From NCBI GenBank assembly GCA_034408745.1, contig JAWXCM010000302.1:1-6741 (forward strand): DNA of 6,741 bases, read 5' to 3'. Numbering within the stretch: position 1 is the stretch's first letter; the number at the start of each line of letters is the position of its first letter. A model generated the notes under the pieces. That model searched no databases. It saw only the letters and a program-made list of their open reading frames with translations, and was not told where the DNA came from. This DNA comes from JAWXCM01 sp034408745 (GTDB lineage: Bacteria; Acidobacteriota; Terriglobia; Bryobacterales; Bryobacteraceae). Below are positions 6,496-6,741 of the stretch, one piece after another. A program made the position numbers and the translations under genes.

Positions 6496-6741
6496 ATGGC
6501 CCCCCGACTATTTGCAGCGATCCTTCTGGCCACAGCGGCGCTGTCCGCACAACCGCGTAACCCTGTTCAGTGGACGCTAACCCTTGACCCCGCCTCGGCG
6601 CCGCCGGGGAGTACGGTCCACGCGACGTTTCAGGCTAAAATCGAGTCCGGCTGGCACATCTACGCGCTCTCGAACCCGCCCGGCGGTCCCACCCCAACCA
6701 CCATCAAGGTCAACCCCGCCAACCCGGCCATCGCCGCCCGC
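6496..6741 (+). CDS. DsbD-like N-terminal domain protein, 3' end missing
   Basis: An ATG at 6496 opens a frame that runs uninterrupted to the window end (82 residues visible). Residues 1-18 form a Sec signal peptide (Arg4, hydrophobic core, cleavage near LSA|QP). The exported part begins with a beta-strand (PVQWTLTLDPASAPPG) and contains AKIESGWHIYALSNPPGGPT (47-66). That pattern, a strand followed by GW(H/Y)(I/L)Y and a Pro/Gly turn, is typical of the N-terminal immunoglobulin-like domain of DsbD (thiol:disulfide interchange protein; GYYLY in E. coli DsbD). DsbD passes electrons from cytoplasmic thioredoxin to periplasmic partners. The redox cysteines and membrane helices of a full DsbD would lie beyond the window, so it could equally be a stand-alone domain or a shorter CcdA-fused form. 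The ribosome site is weak: TGGA at 6486-6489, 6 nt before the ATG. Confidence 0.75.
   Translation, partial: MAPRLFAAILLATAALSAQPRNPVQWTLTLDPASAPPGSTVHATFQAKIESGWHIYALSNPPGGPTPTTIKVNPANPAIAAR

Overview
The window is GC-rich, gene-dense bacterial DNA. It looks like an Acidobacteriota genome, most likely of the Solibacter/Bryobacter type. The assignment is inference from three things: a 1222-residue Oar-like TonB-dependent receptor with an N-terminal carboxypeptidase-regulatory-like domain, an adjacent Tat-exported enolase-superfamily enzyme, and a 'KHGLTA' / 'AARWRLRRL' hypothetical protein of a kind I associate with that phylum. No 16S rRNA, tRNA or other firm taxonomic marker is present.

Layout. 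Positions 1-597 hold the 3' part of an uncharacterised, Ala-rich plus-strand gene whose start lies before the window. A 144-bp gap (598-741) carries an A/T-rich tract, a sigma70-like promoter candidate, a perfect 6-bp inverted repeat across its -10 box, and a good ribosome binding site. It serves a probable two-gene operon: the outer-membrane receptor (742-4410) and, 11 bp later, a Tat-signal protein of the mandelate racemase/muconate lactonizing (galactonate dehydratase-like) family (4422-5633). One base further on, the stop codon of a convergent minus-strand gene begins; it encodes a SprT-like HExxH protein with a C-terminal beta-rich domain (5635-6408). An 87-bp divergent spacer (6409-6495) separates it from a plus-strand gene with a signal peptide and the start of a DsbD-type N-terminal domain, cut by the window end (6496-6741).

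How the genes may work together. The receptor and enzyme appear to form one uptake-plus-catabolism unit: the receptor would bring a carbohydrate or sugar-acid ligand across the outer membrane and the exported enzyme would dehydrate (or epimerise) an acid sugar in the periplasm. The substrate cannot be read from the sequence. The SprT-like and DsbD-like genes look unrelated to this unit.

I see no mobile element, CRISPR array, RNA gene or convincing intrinsic terminator. I did not find a clearly new multi-gene system. The points most worth a second look are the receptor/Tat-enzyme pairing, the altered metal-site residues in both enzymes, the palindrome over the -10 box, and the one-base convergent junction.
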